A stretch of DNA of 64,000 nucleotides from an uncultured Mediterraneibacter sp. (GCA_944375765.1 CALWAR010000083.1:1-64000), one strand, 5' to 3'. Counted from the first letter of the stretch, positions 8,633 through 18,122 are shown. A program made the numbers and translations. The notes: generated from the letters alone by a model not told the origin.

Positions 8633-9751
8633 ATGGAAGAGAACACACAGAAATTTCTGGAAAGAATGAATGAACTGGTAGTTCTGGGCAAGAAGAAAAA
8701 GAGCATACTCGACGTTCAGGAGATCAATGATTTCTTTGCAGATATGGAACTGACCACAGAGCAGATGGAGAAAGTGTTTGATTATCTGGAGACGAATAAC
8801 ATCGACGTCCTGCGCATCAGCGGGGACGCAGACGATGAAGCGGGTATAGATATCGACGACATTATATCTGACGAAGAAGAAGTGGATATGGAAAACATCG
8901 ATCTGTCTGTACCCGAGGGTGTGAGTATCGAAGATCCGGTCCGTATGTATTTAAAAGAGATCGGGAAAGTCCCCCTTCTGAGCGCAGAACGCGAGATCGA
9001 GCTGGCGAAACGTATGGAAGAGGGCGATGAAGAGGCGAAGAAAGAACTGGCGGAAGCGAACCTCCGGCTCGTCGTCAGCATCGCCAAGCGTTATGTCGGA
9101 CGCGGCATGCTTTTCCTTGACCTGATCCAGGAGGGCAATCTCGGTCTGATCAAAGCGGTAGAGAAGTTTGATTATCATAAGGGGTATAAGTTCAGCACCT
9201 ACGCGACATGGTGGATACGGCAGGCGATCACCAGAGCGATCGCGGACCAGGCCAGGACGATCCGGATCCCTGTGCATATGGTGGAGACGATCAACAAGCT
9301 GATCCGCGTCTCCAGGCAGCTTCTCCAGGAGCTCGGCAGGGAGCCTCTCCCGGAGGAGATCGCAAAGGAACTGGACATGCCGGTGGACAGAGTGCGCGAG
9401 ATCCTGAAGATTTCACAGGAACCGGTATCGCTTGAGACTCCGATCGGAGAAGAAGAAGACAGCCATCTGGGAGATTTCATCCAGGATGATAATGTGCCTG
9501 TGCCGGCAGAGGCGGCGGCCCAGACACTTCTGAAAGAGCAGCTTGACGAGGTGCTCGACACACTGACAGAGAGAGAACAGAAAGTACTGAGGCTGCGCTT
9601 TGGCATGAACGACGGCAGGGCGCGCACCCTCGAGGAAGTGGGAAAAGAGTTCGACGTCACAAGGGAGCGCATCCGCCAGATCGAGGCAAAGGCGCTGAGA
9701 AAACTCAGACACCCCAGCAGGAGCCGCAAACTGCGGGATTATCTTGACTGA
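8633..9751 (+). CDS. rpoD: RNA polymerase primary sigma factor (sigma-70/SigA)
   Basis: Housekeeping sigma factor of 372 residues. Region 1.1 is acidic. Region 1.2 is in the segment around [15 protein letters not shown]. Region 2 has the aromatic melting motif [13 protein letters not shown], and region 4 has the helix-turn-helix [19 protein letters not shown] near the C-terminus. The ATG at 8633 is preferred over an in-frame GTG at 8606 because GAAGGAAGG lies 8-9 bases before it. It sits 52 bases after dnaG, and the downstream trmK starts 37 bases after its stop. Confidence 0.97.
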   Translation: MEENTQKFLERMNELVVLGKKKKSILDVQEINDFFADMELTTEQMEKVFDYLETNNIDVLRISGDADDEAGIDIDDIISDEEEVDMENIDLSVPEGVSIEDPVRMYLKEIGKVPLLSAEREIELAKRMEEGDEEAKKELAEANLRLVVSIAKRYVGRGMLFLDLIQEGNLGLIKAVEKFDYHKGYKFSTYATWWIRQAITRAIADQARTIRIPVHMVETINKLIRVSRQLLQELGREPLPEEIAKELDMPVDRVREILKISQEPVSLETPIGEEEDSHLGDFIQDDNVPVPAEAAAQTLLKEQLDEVLDTLTEREQKVLRLRFGMNDGRARTLEEVGKEFDVTRERIRQIEAKALRKLRHPSRSRKLRDYLD

Positions 9752-9788
9752 GGTTCGGAAATGTACGCCGGATGGAAGAGGACGCCAT

Positions 9789-10532
9789 ATGGAACTATCG
9801 AGAAGACTCAGAGCGGTGGCAGGACTTGTGGAGAGCGGGAACGTTCTGGCGGATATCGGCACGGACCATGCATATATTCCGATCTTTCTGGTCGGAAGCG
9901 GCAGGATTCCGTCCGCCGTCGCCATGGATGTAAACCGCGGCCCGCTTAAGAGAGCTGAGGAAAACATCAGAGCGCTTGGATACTCAGACAGGATCTCCGT
10001 AAGACTCTCGGACGGTTTTGCCTCGCTTGGAGAGGGGGAGGCACAGAGCGCCGTGATAGCGGGCATGGGCGGCCCCCTTATGATCCGCATCCTCAGCGAG
10101 GGAAAAAGGATCGTGCATACGTTAAGAGAATGTATCCTGCAGCCTCAGTCTGAGATCGAAAAAGTGAGAGCCTTTCTCACAGGGGAAGGCTTTTCCTTTA
10201 TCAGAGAGGATATAGTCGAGGAGGACGGGAAATATTACCCGATGATGAAAGTCAGGCCCCCGTCCGGCGACAGGAGAGAGGCCGGATACCGGGATGACGG
10301 ATGGAACGGGACGGAACTGCGTTACGGGAAACTCCTTCTCAGGGAAAGGCATCCGGTTCTTAAAAGATATCTCGAGCGGGAGATCCGGCTCTGTGAGAAT
10401 ATAATCGGACAACTGGAAGAGAAAGGTTCCCCGCCTGCATCCGACCGGCGCAGGGAGCTGATCGCAAAACTTGAATGTGCTCAGAAAGGAGTGGAGTATT
10501 ATGCTGTGCCAGGAGATCGTCCGTGTCATTGA
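9789..10532 (+). CDS. trmK: tRNA (adenine(22)-N(1))-methyltransferase TrmK
   Basis: SAM-dependent enzyme that makes m1A22 in tRNA. It is a 247-residue protein with a Rossmann methyltransferase fold: motif I is ADIGTDHAYIP at 21-31, followed by AMDVNRGPL and AGMGG motifs. The C-terminal region is helical. The ATG at 9789 is chosen because GGAAGAGG precedes it by 7 bases; an upstream TTG overlaps rpoD. The position after rpoD and before the Nif3-like gene is the standard Firmicutes order. Its 3' end overlaps the next gene by 32 bases. Confidence 0.9.
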   Translation: MELSRRLRAVAGLVESGNVLADIGTDHAYIPIFLVGSGRIPSAVAMDVNRGPLKRAEENIRALGYSDRISVRLSDGFASLGEGEAQSAVIAGMGGPLMIRILSEGKRIVHTLRECILQPQSEIEKVRAFLTGEGFSFIREDIVEEDGKYYPMMKVRPPSGDRREAGYRDDGWNGTELRYGKLLLRERHPVLKRYLEREIRLCENIIGQLEEKGSPPASDRRRELIAKLECAQKGVEYYAVPGDRPCH

Positions 10533-11283
10533 GTCCGTCTATCCGGCAGAGGCGGCGCTTGACTTTGACAACGTGGGACTGCTTGCCGGGAGAGCAAAGA
10601 AAGAGGTAAAGAAAGTATATATCGGGCTGGACCCGACAGACAGGGTGATAGAAGAGGCTGTCCGGGCGGGGGCGGATATGCTGATCACTCACCATCCGCT
10701 CATATTCTCTCCCCTTAAGAGAGTAACAGACGACGATTTCATCGCCAGGCGGGTGATGAGGCTCATACGGGCGGACATTTCCTGCTACGCGATGCACACG
10801 AACTATGACGTGCTTGGCATGGCCGGACTTTCAGAGAAGATACTCGGGATCAGCGATGCAAAGGTGCTGGACGTCACCATGGTGAGAGACGGAAAAGAAG
10901 AGGGCATCGGCAGAGTAGGAAACCTGAAAGAACCGATGACGCTTCGGGAATGTTGCGTCTATGTAAAGCATAGACTGAACCTGGAGAGTGTGAAAGTGTT
11001 CGGGGATATGGACCGGAAAGTATCAAGGCTTGCCGTATCTCCCGGATCGGGCAGATCCGCTGTGGCGCCGGCGATCGCAAATGGCGCGGACGTCCTCGTG
11101 ACCGGAGATATCGGCCATCACGACGGGCTGGACGCGGTGGAACGGGGACTCTCGGTCATCGACGCCGGCCATTACGGGACGGAATATATTTTTATCGACG
11201 ACATGAGACGTTTTTTTGAGGAAAAGATGCCGGGGATCGAGGTGGCCGTATCGCCCATTATCCACCCGTTCCAGGTCATCTGA
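10501..11283 (+). CDS. Nif3-like dinuclear metal center hexameric protein
   Basis: Member of the Nif3/YqfO family, ring-forming proteins with a two-metal site and unsettled biochemical role (GTP cyclohydrolase I type 2 has been proposed for some members). Metal ligands are visible as ITHHPLIF (His64, His65), a Cys/His-rich middle, and the C-terminal GHYGTEYIFID segment. It has 260 residues, the short form without the inserted PII-like domain. The ATG at 10501 follows AAAGGAG at 10486-10492 and overlaps trmK by 32 bases, so the two are translationally linked. Confidence 0.88.
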   Translation: MLCQEIVRVIESVYPAEAALDFDNVGLLAGRAKKEVKKVYIGLDPTDRVIEEAVRAGADMLITHHPLIFSPLKRVTDDDFIARRVMRLIRADISCYAMHTNYDVLGMAGLSEKILGISDAKVLDVTMVRDGKEEGIGRVGNLKEPMTLRECCVYVKHRLNLESVKVFGDMDRKVSRLAVSPGSGRSAVAPAIANGADVLVTGDIGHHDGLDAVERGLSVIDAGHYGTEYIFIDDMRRFFEEKMPGIEVAVSPIIHPFQVI

Positions 11284-11325
11284 GCTGACAGTCGGTCTTA
11301 TGATTCATTACAGGAGGCAGAGAAT

Positions 11326-12996
11326 TTGACAGAGAAGATGTGCAGAGCCGCAGTCGGCGGCGAGATAAGAGAATACCCGGCGGGCACTGCTTACCAGAAG
11401 ATCGCGGAAGATTTTCAAAAGTTTTACGACCATCAGATCGTCCTGGCGTATGTCGGGCGGTACCGTCTGCAGGAACTGACAAAAACGCTGGAAGAGGACT
11501 GTGATCTTGAGTTCGTTACGACGGCGGATACGATCGGCCATAACGCATATACGAGGAGCGTGTGTCTTCTGCTCGTCAAGGCGGTTCATGATGTGGCAGG
11601 GCATGACAGGATAGAGCGTGTGAGGATACATTTCTCTCTTGACAGGGGATATTACTGTACCGTGGAGGGAGACGTCAGTCTGGATGAGGGATTTCTCGCC
11701 CGTGTCGAGGCCCGCATGAGAGAATGTTGCGCTCAGAGGCTCCCGATAAAGAAGCGCTCTGTGCACACGGATGACGCCGTCGCTCTTTTCCACAGGCATG
11801 GCATGTATGACAAGGAGCGTCTCTTTGAGTACCGCAGAGTGTCCAAAGTCAATATATACAGCATGAATGAGTTTGAAGATTATTATTACGGTTATATGGT
11901 CCCGGACGCGGGCTGTCTGAAATACTTCTCGCTGCATCTCTATGATGAAGGTTTTGTGATCCAGATGCCGACAAAAGAGGATCCTGAGACAGTGCCGGAA
12001 TTTAAGGCCAGTCCGAAACTGTTCCATGTCCTGAAAGAGTCGGTGCGCTGGGGCGACTGTCAGGATATCGATACGGTCGGGGCGCTCAACGATATGATAA
12101 CAAAAGGGGATATGCGCGAAGTAGTGCTCGTCCAGGAGGCGCATCAGGAACGTCAGATCGGCGAGATCGCAAAGAGCATATCGGACAGGGACGGGGCCAG
12201 GTTTATACTGATCGCGGGACCGTCCTCTTCCGGGAAGACTACGTTTTCCCACAGACTGTCGATCCAGCTGCGCGTTAACGGGCTGAAGCCTCATCCGATT
12301 GCAGTGGACAATTATTTTGTGGACAGAGAGCACACTCCGAAAGATAAGGACGGAAACTATGATTTCGAGTGTCTTGAGGCCATTGATATCGAGAAGTTCA
12401 ACGAGGACATGGAAGCGCTGCTCAAGGGCAAAGAAGTCTTGCTTCCCGTGTTTGACTTTAAGACGGGCAAACGCCGCTACGAGACGCAGCCGAAAAAGCT
12501 GGGGGACAGCGATATCCTTGTGATCGAGGGGATACACTGTCTGAACCCGAAACTGACGGAATCCATGAAAGACGACAGCAAGTTCAGGATATATATAAGC
12601 GCGCTGACGCAGATCAATATCGACGAACACAATCGGATCCCCTCCACTGACGGAAGACTGATCCGCAGACTGGTCAGAGACGCGAGGACACGCGGCGCAT
12701 CTGCGATGAAGACGATCAGCATGTGGCCGTCTGTCAACAGAGGTGAGAAGAAGAACATATTCCCATATCAGGAGCAGGCGGATGTGATGTTTAACTCTTC
12801 TCTGCTCTATGAGCTGGCCGTTCTCAGACAGTATGTGGAACCGCTGCTGTTCGCTGTAGACAAGGGAACCAGAGAATATCTTGAAGCAAAGAGGCTGCTT
12901 AAGTTTTTTGATTATTTTGTCGGGATCGGAAGCGAATATGTGCCAACCAATTCTCTTTTGCGGGAGTTTATCGGAGGCGGCTGCTTCCGTGTATGA
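11326..12996 (+). CDS. Nucleoside (uridine) kinase with N-terminal TGS/ThrRS-like domains
   Basis: Predicted kinase of the uridine kinase/phosphoribulokinase fold, 556 residues. The N-terminal 250 residues resemble the TGS and editing-like domains of threonyl-tRNA synthetase (including the HTDDAVALFHRHGMYD region). The kinase part starts with the P-loop GPSSSGKT at 298-305, followed by DNYFVDREHTPKD and the VIEGIH motif. This fusion is common in Clostridia and Thermotogae; the substrate is inferred. The start is a TTG with AGGAGG 8 bases before it (11312-11317). The gene follows the Nif3-like gene by 42 bases. Confidence 0.82.
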   Translation: MTEKMCRAAVGGEIREYPAGTAYQKIAEDFQKFYDHQIVLAYVGRYRLQELTKTLEEDCDLEFVTTADTIGHNAYTRSVCLLLVKAVHDVAGHDRIERVRIHFSLDRGYYCTVEGDVSLDEGFLARVEARMRECCAQRLPIKKRSVHTDDAVALFHRHGMYDKERLFEYRRVSKVNIYSMNEFEDYYYGYMVPDAGCLKYFSLHLYDEGFVIQMPTKEDPETVPEFKASPKLFHVLKESVRWGDCQDIDTVGALNDMITKGDMREVVLVQEAHQERQIGEIAKSISDRDGARFILIAGPSSSGKTTFSHRLSIQLRVNGLKPHPIAVDNYFVDREHTPKDKDGNYDFECLEAIDIEKFNEDMEALLKGKEVLLPVFDFKTGKRRYETQPKKLGDSDILVIEGIHCLNPKLTESMKDDSKFRIYISALTQINIDEHNRIPSTDGRLIRRLVRDARTRGASAMKTISMWPSVNRGEKKNIFPYQEQADVMFNSSLLYELAVLRQYVEPLLFAVDKGTREYLEAKRLLKFFDYFVGIGSEYVPTNSLLREFIGGGCFRV

Positions 12997-13017
12997 GAGC
13001 TTAATGATAAGATGAAA

Positions 13018-13071
13018 TGAAAAATTGAAATGAAACGAGAGGAGCGTCCGCCGCCGGGTGACGCTCCTCTC
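13018..13071 (-). terminator. Terminator of aroC, possibly bidirectional
   Basis: A perfect 12-bp stem (GAGAGGAGCGTC at 13037-13048, GACGCTCCTCTC at 13060-13071) between the convergent kinase and aroC genes. Read on the minus strand it is followed by a T-rich stretch (GTTTCATTTCAATTTT), so it mainly serves aroC. Confidence 0.7.
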
Positions 13072-13126
13072 TGTGCGGCTGCGGCGGATCAGAGTCCGGG
13101 TTTGTCCGATACCCTGGCGGCCGCTT

Positions 13127-14227
13127 TTATCTGTATATCTTTTTGACATGTTCCATACTGGAAGCCATGTTCTGCAGCAGCAAGTCTGCGAGAGTGACGG
13201 CGGTCATGGATTCCACGACGACAACGGCGCGTGGGACGATGACCGGATCGTGTCTCCCGAGGACGGTGATCTCTGAATTTTCCCCTGAGACGCTGACGGT
13301 ATGCTGCGTCCTTGCGATGGAGGAAGTAGGTTTGACGGCGGCTCTTAATATCAGGCGGGAGCTGTCGCTTAAGCCTCCAAGCGTACCTCCCGCATGGTTT
13401 GTCTTTTTGGAGACGACGCCGTTTTCGGAGAAGAAAGGATCGTTGTTCCTGCTCCCGACAGACCTGGATGCGGCGAAGCCGTCTCCGATCTCCACACCTT
13501 TGACAGCGCCGATCGAGACGACCGCCTGGGCCAGGAGAGCGTCCAGCTTGTCAAATACAGGCTCTCCCAGTCCGACAGGGAGTCCGTCCGCGATGCACTC
13601 TATGACGCCGCCGCAGGAATCTCTGTCGGCCATCAGAGAAGAGATGTATTCCCCGGCTTTTTCCGCGACTTCGTTGTTCGGCATATAGAGACTGTTCCCG
13701 TTTATCTGATCGTAATGAATATCTTCATCAGCTACATAGTGCGGGCCTATGGCCTTAGTGTAAGCCTGTACGGTGATCCCGATCTCCTTTAGCATAAGAG
13801 AGGCGACTGCTCCGGCAGCTACGCGCCCGATCGTCTCGCGTCCCGAGGAGCGTCCGCCCCCGCGGTAGTCGCGTATGCCGCCGTACTTCACAGTAAAAGG
13901 GTAGTCGGCGTGTCCGGGACGAAAGAGGGTGGCGATGCTGCCGTAATCCCTGGGCCGCTGATCCTGATTACGCACAAGGAGGGAGATCGGCGTTCCGGTC
14001 GTCTTCCCCTCGAATACCCCTGAGAGGATCTCCACAGAGTCCGCTTCATTCCTCTTTGTCGTGTACTTGCTCTGTCCCGGCTTCCTCCGGTCAAGGAAGT
14101 CCTGGATATCCTTTTCTTTCAGGTCAAGACCTGCGGGACAGCCGTCGATAACGACTCCGATCCCCGAACCGTGGGACTCTCCCCAGGTAGTAATGCGAAA
14201 TATTTTTCCAAATGTTGAACCGCTCAT
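13127..14227 (-). CDS. aroC: Chorismate synthase
   Basis: Final step of the shikimate pathway: converts EPSP to chorismate with reduced FMN. Recognised by the GESHG signature at 16-20, the GRSSGRETIGRVAAG segment, and the C-terminal RHDP motif. It has 366 residues, a normal length. The start at 14227 is preferred because an AAAGGAGA site lies about 11 bases upstream; an ATG at 14251 would contain that site. It is a lone minus-strand gene; DAHP synthase (52.9 kb) and pheA (56.9 kb) of the same pathway are elsewhere in the window. Confidence 0.96.
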   Translation of the reverse strand: MSGSTFGKIFRITTWGESHGSGIGVVIDGCPAGLDLKEKDIQDFLDRRKPGQSKYTTKRNEADSVEILSGVFEGKTTGTPISLLVRNQDQRPRDYGSIATLFRPGHADYPFTVKYGGIRDYRGGGRSSGRETIGRVAAGAVASLMLKEIGITVQAYTKAIGPHYVADEDIHYDQINGNSLYMPNNEVAEKAGEYISSLMADRDSCGGVIECIADGLPVGLGEPVFDKLDALLAQAVVSIGAVKGVEIGDGFAASRSVGSRNNDPFFSENGVVSKKTNHAGGTLGGLSDSSRLILRAAVKPTSSIARTQHTVSVSGENSEITVLGRHDPVIVPRAVVVVESMTAVTLADLLLQNMASSMEHVKKIYR

Positions 14228-14293
14228 AACACGTATATTCTCCTTTCTCATCCTGGCAGCAGAAACAGAATAATGATCCGCTGCACAGAGTCT

Positions 14294-14323
14294 ATTATAT
14301 AGGAAGATGGCCGGAATTGACAA
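14294..14323 (-). promoter_or_regulatory. Promoter of aroC
   Basis: On the minus strand TTGTCA (14323-14318), 18-bp spacer, TATAAT (14299-14294), about 67 bases before the aroC start. It is divergent from the L,D-transpeptidase promoter. Confidence 0.65.
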
Positions 14324-14359
14324 GAACTGTTAAGATTTCTTTAAATTATTATAAATTTC

Positions 14360-14388
14360 TGTACATTTCAAACCATTCATACTATAAT
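14360..14388 (+). promoter_or_regulatory. Promoter of the L,D-transpeptidase gene
   Basis: TGTACA (14360-14365), 17-bp spacer, TATAAT (14383-14388), 31 bases before the TTG start. The surrounding DNA is strongly AT-rich. Confidence 0.6.
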
Positions 14389-14419
14389 ATTTCAGAGATC
14401 ATAAAGGAGAGAGTGACTG

Positions 14420-16156
14420 TTGAGCAAAGAGAACAGATATGACGCTGACATTCATCAGGAAAATACAGATGAGACCGGCGCTGACGTCAAGGAGGAGACT
14501 GCCCGGACGGGAGCAGGAACTCAGGAAAACGTCGGTACGGAGGGCAGCGCCGGGCACTCCGACCAGAAAAGTGACAGTCTGACAGACAAAAGACCGGAAG
14601 AGTCAAAGACAGGTCGCAGTGAAGATACAGAGGATGGTCCAAAGGAGGATGCCAAAGCACAGAGCGCAGACGTCCGGAAGAAGAAAAAAGGGGCACCCAT
14701 GAAAGGGCGTTCCCGAAAAAGACGCAGACGCGGGAAACGAAACCGACAGAACCGACAGAAAAAGAAGATCGGAAAGAAAGCGTGGATCATCACAGGATGC
14801 ATCATCGGCGGTCTTGCCGTTGTCTATCTTGGCGTCGCCGCGTTCTTTCTCAGCCATTTTCTGATCAATACGACGATAAACGGAAAAGATTTCTCCGGAA
14901 AGACTGCAGAAGATGTGGAGGAGTATCTGAAAGAGCAGGTGAAAGGATACCAGCTTACACTCGTCGAGCAGGGCGGCGTTACGGATGTGATCACCGGATC
15001 GGAGATATCGCTTGAATATAAGGAAAACTCAGATGTGGAAGATGCCCTGGAAGAACAGAACCAGCTTCTGTGGATCGCAGCCTTTTTCTCGAGGTCCAGC
15101 ACTGACATCACGATAGAAGTCGAGTACGACGAGGCGGCGCTGGAGGAAAAGATCCAGTCGGTACAGGCGGTGACTGCGGAGCAGGTAGAGCCGGTTTCGG
15201 CTCATCCTGAGTTCGACGGGAACTCCTATGTCGTTGCGCCGGAAGTGTATGGCACTGCCGTTGATATGGAGGTTTTTGTGTCGAAGATCAGGGAACATAT
15301 CACAGCTTTCAGACCTCAGCTTGATATGGCGGCTGAGGGGTGTTATGTTATGCCCGCGTACACATCAGCGTCACCCGAGGTGCAGGAGGCGTGCGACACT
15401 ATGAACCAGTATATGGCGGCGAGTATTACTTATCCGATGACGGAGGACGTCGTAGTGGACAAGTCTCTTATATCCACATGGCTCTCTTACGATGAGAATA
15501 TGCAAGTCACATTTGACGAGACTGCGGTAAGAGAATGGATGCGTGAGTTTGGCTCGAAATATGATACGGTAGGCAAGACAAGGTCTGTCACTTCTCCGAC
15601 CGGAGAGACGGCAGAAGTGTCCGGCGGGACTTACGGGTGGTCCGTCGATGAAGATACAGAAACAAAAAATCTCATAGAGAGTATTAAAAACGGTGAAGTG
15701 GCGGAGCGGGAGCCGGTCTACAATCAGACGGCCGCATCCCATTCGGCCCAGGACTGGGGCACAACGTACATCGAAGTAGATATTTCCGACCAGCATATGT
15801 GGTATATCGTGGACGGGTCAGTTGCCATGGAATCCGACGTCGTGACAGGACTGCCGGACGGAGACAGAGATACTCCGACAGGAGTATATTCTATCCTCTA
15901 TACGGAGAGAGACTCCACGCTGAAAGGCGAGATCGATCCCGCCACCGGCAGGCCCAGCTACGAGACTCCCGTAGATTTCTGGATGCCGTTTACATGGCAG
16001 GGTCATGGGTTTCATGACGCTACATGGCAGTCGTCGTTTGGCGGATCCCGCTTTAGGACAAACGGTTCTCACGGATGTGTGAATATGCCGTATGATAAGG
16101 CGTCGCAGTTATTTGAGATGATCAGTTCGGGGACGCCCGTCATCGTACATGGCTGA
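14420..16156 (+). CDS. Membrane-anchored L,D-transpeptidase (YkuD)
   Basis: Forms 3-3 or lipoprotein-type peptidoglycan cross-links outside the membrane. It has 578 residues: a hydrophilic acidic cytoplasmic tail (1-85), a very basic stretch (RKRRRRGKR near 95-115), one transmembrane helix (about 121-146), two PG-binding-4-like domains (about 150-440), and a C-terminal YkuD domain with the catalytic SHGCVN (Cys553) after HGFHDATW. The start is TTG at 14420 with AAAGGAGA at 14403-14410; no ATG fits better. It is monocistronic, with its own promoter and tgt starting 72 bases later. Confidence 0.9.
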   Translation: MSKENRYDADIHQENTDETGADVKEETARTGAGTQENVGTEGSAGHSDQKSDSLTDKRPEESKTGRSEDTEDGPKEDAKAQSADVRKKKKGAPMKGRSRKRRRRGKRNRQNRQKKKIGKKAWIITGCIIGGLAVVYLGVAAFFLSHFLINTTINGKDFSGKTAEDVEEYLKEQVKGYQLTLVEQGGVTDVITGSEISLEYKENSDVEDALEEQNQLLWIAAFFSRSSTDITIEVEYDEAALEEKIQSVQAVTAEQVEPVSAHPEFDGNSYVVAPEVYGTAVDMEVFVSKIREHITAFRPQLDMAAEGCYVMPAYTSASPEVQEACDTMNQYMAASITYPMTEDVVVDKSLISTWLSYDENMQVTFDETAVREWMREFGSKYDTVGKTRSVTSPTGETAEVSGGTYGWSVDEDTETKNLIESIKNGEVAEREPVYNQTAASHSAQDWGTTYIEVDISDQHMWYIVDGSVAMESDVVTGLPDGDRDTPTGVYSILYTERDSTLKGEIDPATGRPSYETPVDFWMPFTWQGHGFHDATWQSSFGGSRFRTNGSHGCVNMPYDKASQLFEMISSGTPVIVHG

Positions 16157-16228
16157 CGGACGGCAGCCACGGGCAAAGATACGGCATACCGGCGCGACTA
16201 AATATCAGGGCAAGGTGTTTTATATAAT

Positions 16229-17419
16229 ATGTATGAACTGTTAAAAAAAGAAGGCAGGGCGAAGAGAGGGAGACTTAAGACCGTGCACGGCACGGTCGAG
16301 ACGCCTGTATTTATGAACGTTGGCACAGCGGCGGCGATCAAAGGCGCCGTATCGACAGATGACCTCAGGGTTATCGGGACACAGGTGGAACTCTCGAACA
16401 CATACCATCTGCATGTCAGGCCCGGCGACGAAGTGGTGAAGAAGCTGGGGGGACTGCACCGGTTTATGAACTGGGACAGACCGATACTCACGGACTCGGG
16501 CGGATTCCAGGTGTTTTCTCTGGCGTCGCTTCGGAAGATCAGAGAAGAGGGCGTACATTTTCATTCTCATATTGACGGGCGCAGGATCTTTATGGGGCCT
16601 GAAGAGAGTATGCGGATCCAGTCCAATCTCGCGTCCACTATAGCGATGGCGTTTGACGAGTGCCCGTCCAGCGTGGCGGACAGAAGATATATTGAAAATT
16701 CTGTGGAGCGCACAACGAGATGGCTGAAGCGCTGCAAAGAGGAGATGGAGCGGCTTAATTCTCTGCCGGATACGATCAACCCCCGCCAGATGCTTTTCGG
16801 CATCAACCAGGGCGGCGTCTGCGAGGATATCCGCATCGCGCATGCGCAGCAGATCACAGAACTGGATCTTGACGGATATGCTGTGGGAGGACTTGCGGTA
16901 GGCGAGAGCCACGAGGAGATGTACCGCATCCTTGACACGGTAGTACCGTATCTTCCCGCCGGTAAGCCGACGTACCTGATGGGCGTGGGGACTCCGGCGA
17001 ATATACTGGAAAGCGTCGAGAGAGGCGTTGATTTCTTTGACTGTGTGTATCCGACACGGAACGGGAGACACGGGCATGTATATACGAACAGCGGAAAAAT
17101 GAACCTGTTCAACGCAAAGTATGAGCTGGACAGCCGTCCGATCGAGGAGGGCTGCGGATGCCCTGCGTGCAGGAGCTACAGCCGGGCATATATCAGGCAT
17201 CTCCTTAAAGCAAAAGAGATGCTCGGGATGCGCCTGTGCGTTCTCCACAACCTGTATTTTTACAATACGATGATGGAGGAGATACGGGACGCCCTCGACG
17301 AGGGAAGGTTTAAGGAGTATAAAAAGGGAAAACTTGACCGCATGTCCCAGGGACAGGAAAGAGACAGGGCGGGAAATAAAGTAACAGTTCAGCCCGCGCC
17401 ATTCGCAAAGCCGCACTGA
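16229..17419 (+). CDS. tgt: tRNA-guanine transglycosylase
   Basis: Exchanges G34 for preQ1 in Asp, Asn, His and Tyr tRNAs (queuosine pathway). The nucleophilic Asp pair is seen in TDSGGFQVFSL and FDCVYPTRNGRHGH, and the zinc site in CGCPACRSYSRAYIRHL followed by the distal His. It has 396 residues, slightly long. The last 13 residues and the stop codon lie inside an inverted-repeat element (17381-17544), so the native C-terminus appears to have been replaced. The Shine-Dalgarno is weak (AAGG about 14 bases upstream). Confidence 0.95.
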   Translation: MYELLKKEGRAKRGRLKTVHGTVETPVFMNVGTAAAIKGAVSTDDLRVIGTQVELSNTYHLHVRPGDEVVKKLGGLHRFMNWDRPILTDSGGFQVFSLASLRKIREEGVHFHSHIDGRRIFMGPEESMRIQSNLASTIAMAFDECPSSVADRRYIENSVERTTRWLKRCKEEMERLNSLPDTINPRQMLFGINQGGVCEDIRIAHAQQITELDLDGYAVGGLAVGESHEEMYRILDTVVPYLPAGKPTYLMGVGTPANILESVERGVDFFDCVYPTRNGRHGHVYTNSGKMNLFNAKYELDSRPIEEGCGCPACRSYSRAYIRHLLKAKEMLGMRLCVLHNLYFYNTMMEEIRDALDEGRFKEYKKGKLDRMSQGQERDRAGNKVTVQPAPFAKPH

Positions 17420-17544
17420 CGTGCTTATTGCGGCTACGCCGCTTCTTTGCTCATCCGCAGGCGCTCAGCTCATCTGCCTGTCAGTCGCCGGATTATTATG
17501 CGAGCATAAATCCGCCTCCTGACGTCAGATGGCTGAACTGTTAC
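17381..17544 (-). repeat. Inverted-repeat element A (14-bp TIRs) in the tgt 3' end
   Basis: A 164-bp element bounded by GTAACAGTTCAGCC (17381-17394) and its exact complement GGCTGAACTGTTAC (17531-17544). Inside is a hairpin at 17489-17514 with ATGCGAGCAT at its top, plus a GCGGC/GCCGC hairpin. The same termini and hairpin core recur in the opposite orientation at 63369-63480. It looks like a MITE or REP-type intergenic repeat. It encodes the last residues and stop of tgt. Confidence 0.75.
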
Positions 17545-17574
17545 GAAATAAATGACAGTTTTTGAAAAAGATAC

Positions 17575-17603
17575 TTGAAGAAACCGCTGTTTTTGTGTAT
17601 AGT
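17575..17603 (+). promoter_or_regulatory. Promoter of yajC
   Basis: TTGAAG (17575-17580), 17-bp spacer, TATAGT (17598-17603), 40 bases before the yajC ATG and just to the right of repeat element A. Confidence 0.65.
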
Positions 17604-17643
17604 AGACTTATTGCCGGATAGAAAATCAGGAGGAAATATAATT

Positions 17644-17925
17644 ATGGGTGGTGAAATGGCTAGTATGCTGGTCCTTTGGCTGGTCGTGCTCGGATTGATG
17701 TGGTTTTTGCTCATGCGCCCGCAGAAAAAGGAACAGAAGAGAGTGCAGGCAATGCTGGCGTCCATGGAAGTAGGCGATACAGCACTGACGACAAGCGGAT
17801 TTTACGGTGTGATCATCGACATTACGGACGATGACGTTATCGTGGAATTCGGAAACAACAAGAACTGCCGTATCCCGATGCAGAAAGCGGCGATCGCTCA
17901 GATCGAGAAGCCGGGCGCTGAGTAG
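17644..17925 (+). CDS. yajC: Preprotein translocase subunit YajC
   Basis: Small Sec-associated membrane protein of 93 residues. One N-terminal transmembrane helix (about 7-24, LVLWLVVLGLMWFLLM) is followed by the diagnostic RPQKKEQKR and a small beta-rich cytoplasmic domain (GDTALTTSGFYGVI). The ATG at 17644 is supported by AGGAGGA at 17628-17634. It has its own promoter and terminator, and secDF is not adjacent here. Confidence 0.92.
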   Translation: MGGEMASMLVLWLVVLGLMWFLLMRPQKKEQKRVQAMLASMEVGDTALTTSGFYGVIIDITDDDVIVEFGNNKNCRIPMQKAAIAQIEKPGAE

Positions 17926-17947
17926 GAGCGGACATGAAAAAAGACGG

Positions 17948-17996
17948 AACCGGAGAGGGACCTGGTGCGATGCAGCAGGGATTCTCCGGTTTTTTG
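17948..17996 (+). terminator. Terminator of yajC
   Basis: ACCGGAGA (17949-17956) pairs with TCTCCGGT (17983-17990), followed directly by six T. It ends the yajC transcript before the leuB promoter. Confidence 0.75.
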
Positions 17997-18056
17997 TATC
18001 GGCGGCAGTCCTGTATCCGGGTTTTAGAGCGCCCTCTATTTTTTGAATCGTACTAC

Positions 18057-18085
18057 TTGAAACACTTATCGAAATGCGGTATGAT
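18057..18085 (+). promoter_or_regulatory. Promoter of the leuB-ilvD-ilvB-serC-serA group
   Basis: TTGAAA (18057-18062), 17-bp spacer, TATGAT (18080-18085), 37 bases before the leuB ATG. I see no T-box or leader peptide between the yajC terminator and leuB, so branched-chain control is not visible here. Confidence 0.65.
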
Positions 18086-18122
18086 AAACAGTGATATTTT
18101 AGATTTGGAAGGATGAGCGGTT

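Noticed and set aside
11308..13149. Long open frame of about 600 codons on the minus strand opposite the nucleoside kinase
   Set aside because: It is an exact antisense shadow of a well-supported gene, lacks a ribosome binding site and recognisable motifs, and follows from the codon bias of the plus-strand frame.
17926..18116. Short open frame of 60 codons after yajC and a possible T-box before leuB
   Set aside because: The frame runs through an intrinsic terminator and the leuB promoter and has no protein features. No T-box specifier or antiterminator pattern is visible.
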